A DNA stretch of 64,000 nt from Iris pallida (lineage: Eukaryota; Streptophyta; Magnoliopsida; Asparagales; Iridaceae), in NCBI GenBank assembly GCA_029216955.1, contig JANAVB010005598.1, positions 1,561,327-1,625,326 on the forward strand, read 5' to 3'. This document shows positions 62,351 through 64,000 of the stretch, one piece after another. Both the position numbers and the translations under genes were made by a program. The notes beneath the pieces were generated by a model. That model ran no database searches. It was not told the origin of the DNA and saw nothing but the letters and a program-made list of their open reading frames with translations. Numbering within the stretch: the first letter of the stretch is position 1; each line of letters begins with the position of its first letter.

Positions 62351-62512
62351 TCAATGATGTGTGCGTGTGTGTGTATATATATATTTTATATAAACCAAAG
62401 CCCGTGTCGAAGACACCCAACCGACTTTGGTCCCGGGGGCCGTGTCCACTAACACCCAGCCGACCCCCGTAGGGCTCGATCCCTTGACCTCATCCCCCGT
62501 GTGTGTGTATGT

Positions 62513-62516
<4 letters not shown>

Positions 62517-62587
<71 letters not shown>

Positions 62588-62622
62588 CTCATGGAAAAAA
62601 AAATATATATATATATATATAA
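62517..62622. repeat. (TA)n microsatellite with ATCTCATGG duplication
   Basis: TA runs interrupted by AATCTCATGGAAAAAAAA and followed by AATCTCATGGTCGC. The repeated flank suggests slippage or a small duplication. Confidence 0.9.
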
Positions 62623-62639
62623 TCTCATGGTCGCTCAGG

Positions 62640-64000
62640 AGCTCTCTCGGGCGATTTGGGGGCGCCCAGCCCCCCGGTGATCCCTGCGTTTCCCAGCCAG
62701 CGCCCGACGGCGCTCCCCCCGTCCCCTTGCTTCTCCAGCTCCTCCTTCTCTCCTTCCCTGGCTCCCCCTTCTCCACCCCTCCGCTATACCTCCCCCTTGG
62801 CCGGATGAGGTGTTAGCATTGGTCCACCACACCTCCCACTCTCCTTCTTCCCTCCTTCCCTATGGAGCTCGTCCCACCCTCCGCCCCTCCATTCCCCCTC
62901 CCACTCGCCCAAGGTCAGCCTCTCCGGCGTCTCCGGCATCTCTCCACCGCATCCCCCCCCAAGCCGCTCCCCTTTTTCTCCCGATCTGGTGTGACCCCCG
63001 GGGGGCCTTCCAGCTTCGCTCCTACCCTTCCTCGGGCGACACCTCCGGTGGGAGACCGGCCGCCCCCCCGGGCTGATCACCCCCGGGCGTCAGGCTTCGG
63101 TTTGCCGCCCAATCCTCATTTTTAATTTTCTTTCGGTGATGATGGTTCCTCGAGTAGAGTGCCCCCTGCGGTGCAGGTGGTAGGCCCCCTACTCATGGCC
63201 TCTCTTTCGGGACATCTCATGGTCCCATCAAGAGAGTAACCCCTCTTCTTTTTACGCTCAGCCAGCGAGCGCTGCCCCCATATTTTACGCTCACAGCGGT
63301 AGGACCCACCCCAAATTTCCCCTTGCTTTCTATGCGGGTTATGGCAGTGGGATGAGCCATGCTTTTTACGCGCAAGGAGGATCCTACGCGGGACAGCTGG
63401 CCGCGTATTGGGACCCCTCTTCCTCCGTGTACTCTCTCTCTCCCCTGGCATGTAATTCACTCCCCGCGTATTTCCCCCCTCCCTTCCATCTCCTCCTCCC
63501 GTTGAGCCCCCGGCTCCCATCGCCCCCTTTTCCGTTGTTCCCCCGAACACCTCCTCGCCGTTGGGCTCAATATTGCCCCAGCAGCCCGCTCTTCCGTCCA
63601 TCCCCCCCCTCCCCCGCTTCTCCTCTACCCCCCTTTCCCCACCACCCCCTCGTATCTTTGGGCCCGGCTCCCCCGGTTACCTCTCCTCCTGCTGTCAGTT
63701 CTCCTCTCCGACGGACCAGCGTTCTCTCGTTGCCTCCTCCGTGGGAGTCCCTGGCTCATCGGCTTCGGGTTCTAGCTTTCCGACCTCCAGTGGGCCGCCA
63801 GCGCCTTCCCTTGCCTGCAGGGAGGCCATCGCGCCAGTCTCTTCTCCGCTTTCAGTCGGACAGCCTTCTCCCTCCTCTCCATCCCCTGGGTCGGGCATCC
63901 CAGCCCGTCCCCTTTACCCCTCACCCCGTTTCTATCCCTCCCCAGAGTGCCCTACCCTTTCCAAATCAGCCCCGGCATCCTACGCCGCCATTCTGCGCCC
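62640..64000. other. C-rich sequence of uncertain nature (possible 5' part of a non-LTR element)
   Basis: About 1.36 kb strongly C-biased on the plus strand, open in several frames on both strands (e.g. 62,784-63,080 and 63,122-63,601 minus; 62,810-63,076 plus), reading Pro/Ser-rich in plus frames. The right edge reads KSAPASYAAILRP in one plus frame, faintly like the start of LINE ORF1 proteins. It may equally be a promoter-proximal or 5' exon region of a gene beyond the window. Confidence 0.3.

Overview
This is plant nuclear DNA, most likely from a repeat-rich, heterochromatic part of an angiosperm genome. Ty3/gypsy chromovirus-type (Del/Tekay-like) LTR retrotransposons, a gag-only copia-type element, CACTA and hAT DNA transposons and very long (TA)n/(CA)n tracts fill nearly all of it. 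I find no convincing host gene, tRNA, rRNA or CRISPR array. Species cannot be inferred. Letters A-I and Z below are my labels. LEFT NEST (1-24,772): minus-strand gypsy element A leaves the left edge (start of gag at 175->1, then its LTR). Its LTR (365-2,796 plus 24,284-24,772) is split by minus-strand gypsy element B (2,797-24,278, target duplication GCGCG on both sides). One LTR of B is split in turn by plus-strand gypsy element C (6,292-16,587, target duplication ATATG). C keeps LTRs, gag, protease, RT, RNase H, integrase and a chromodomain-like tail, but carries many stops. B has lost gag, protease and the start of RT; its pol contains an apparent 81-bp GT-AG intron. MIDDLE (24,773-28,590): a leader-like segment, a miRNA/MITE-like hairpin, a ~500-bp inverted repeat, and the remains of a CACTA transposon (frameshifted, truncated TNP2 transposase plus 3' terminal region ending at 27,596). 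RIGHT NEST (28,595-62,350): an old plus-strand gypsy pol fragment (Z) has been cut by a hAT MITE (28,762-29,140, 8-bp duplication TCGGTAAG), by gypsy element D (29,170-58,222, minus, TTCAT) and by solo LTR H (58,302-62,174, TGTAC). D itself has been entered by solo LTR E (31,793-35,144, TCAAG), a hAT element (35,299-36,478, GATATGAT), solo LTR G (36,651-44,909) and gag-only copia-type element I (48,472-56,646, CGTAA). G holds a second CACTA element and a foldback element. Removing the insertions leaves D at about 8.06 kb, a normal size for a gypsy element with 1.6-kb LTRs, which supports the reconstruction. RIGHT EDGE (62,350-64,000): a microsatellite, then C-rich sequence that may be the 5' part of a non-LTR element. 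No undescribed cellular system is evident. The best leads are dense W-box-like TTGAC arrays shared by the LTRs of B, G and H, the pol intron in B, the gag-only element I with a ~4-kb AT-rich spacer, repeated CAG-to-TAG decay, and several long foldbacks that could make small RNAs.
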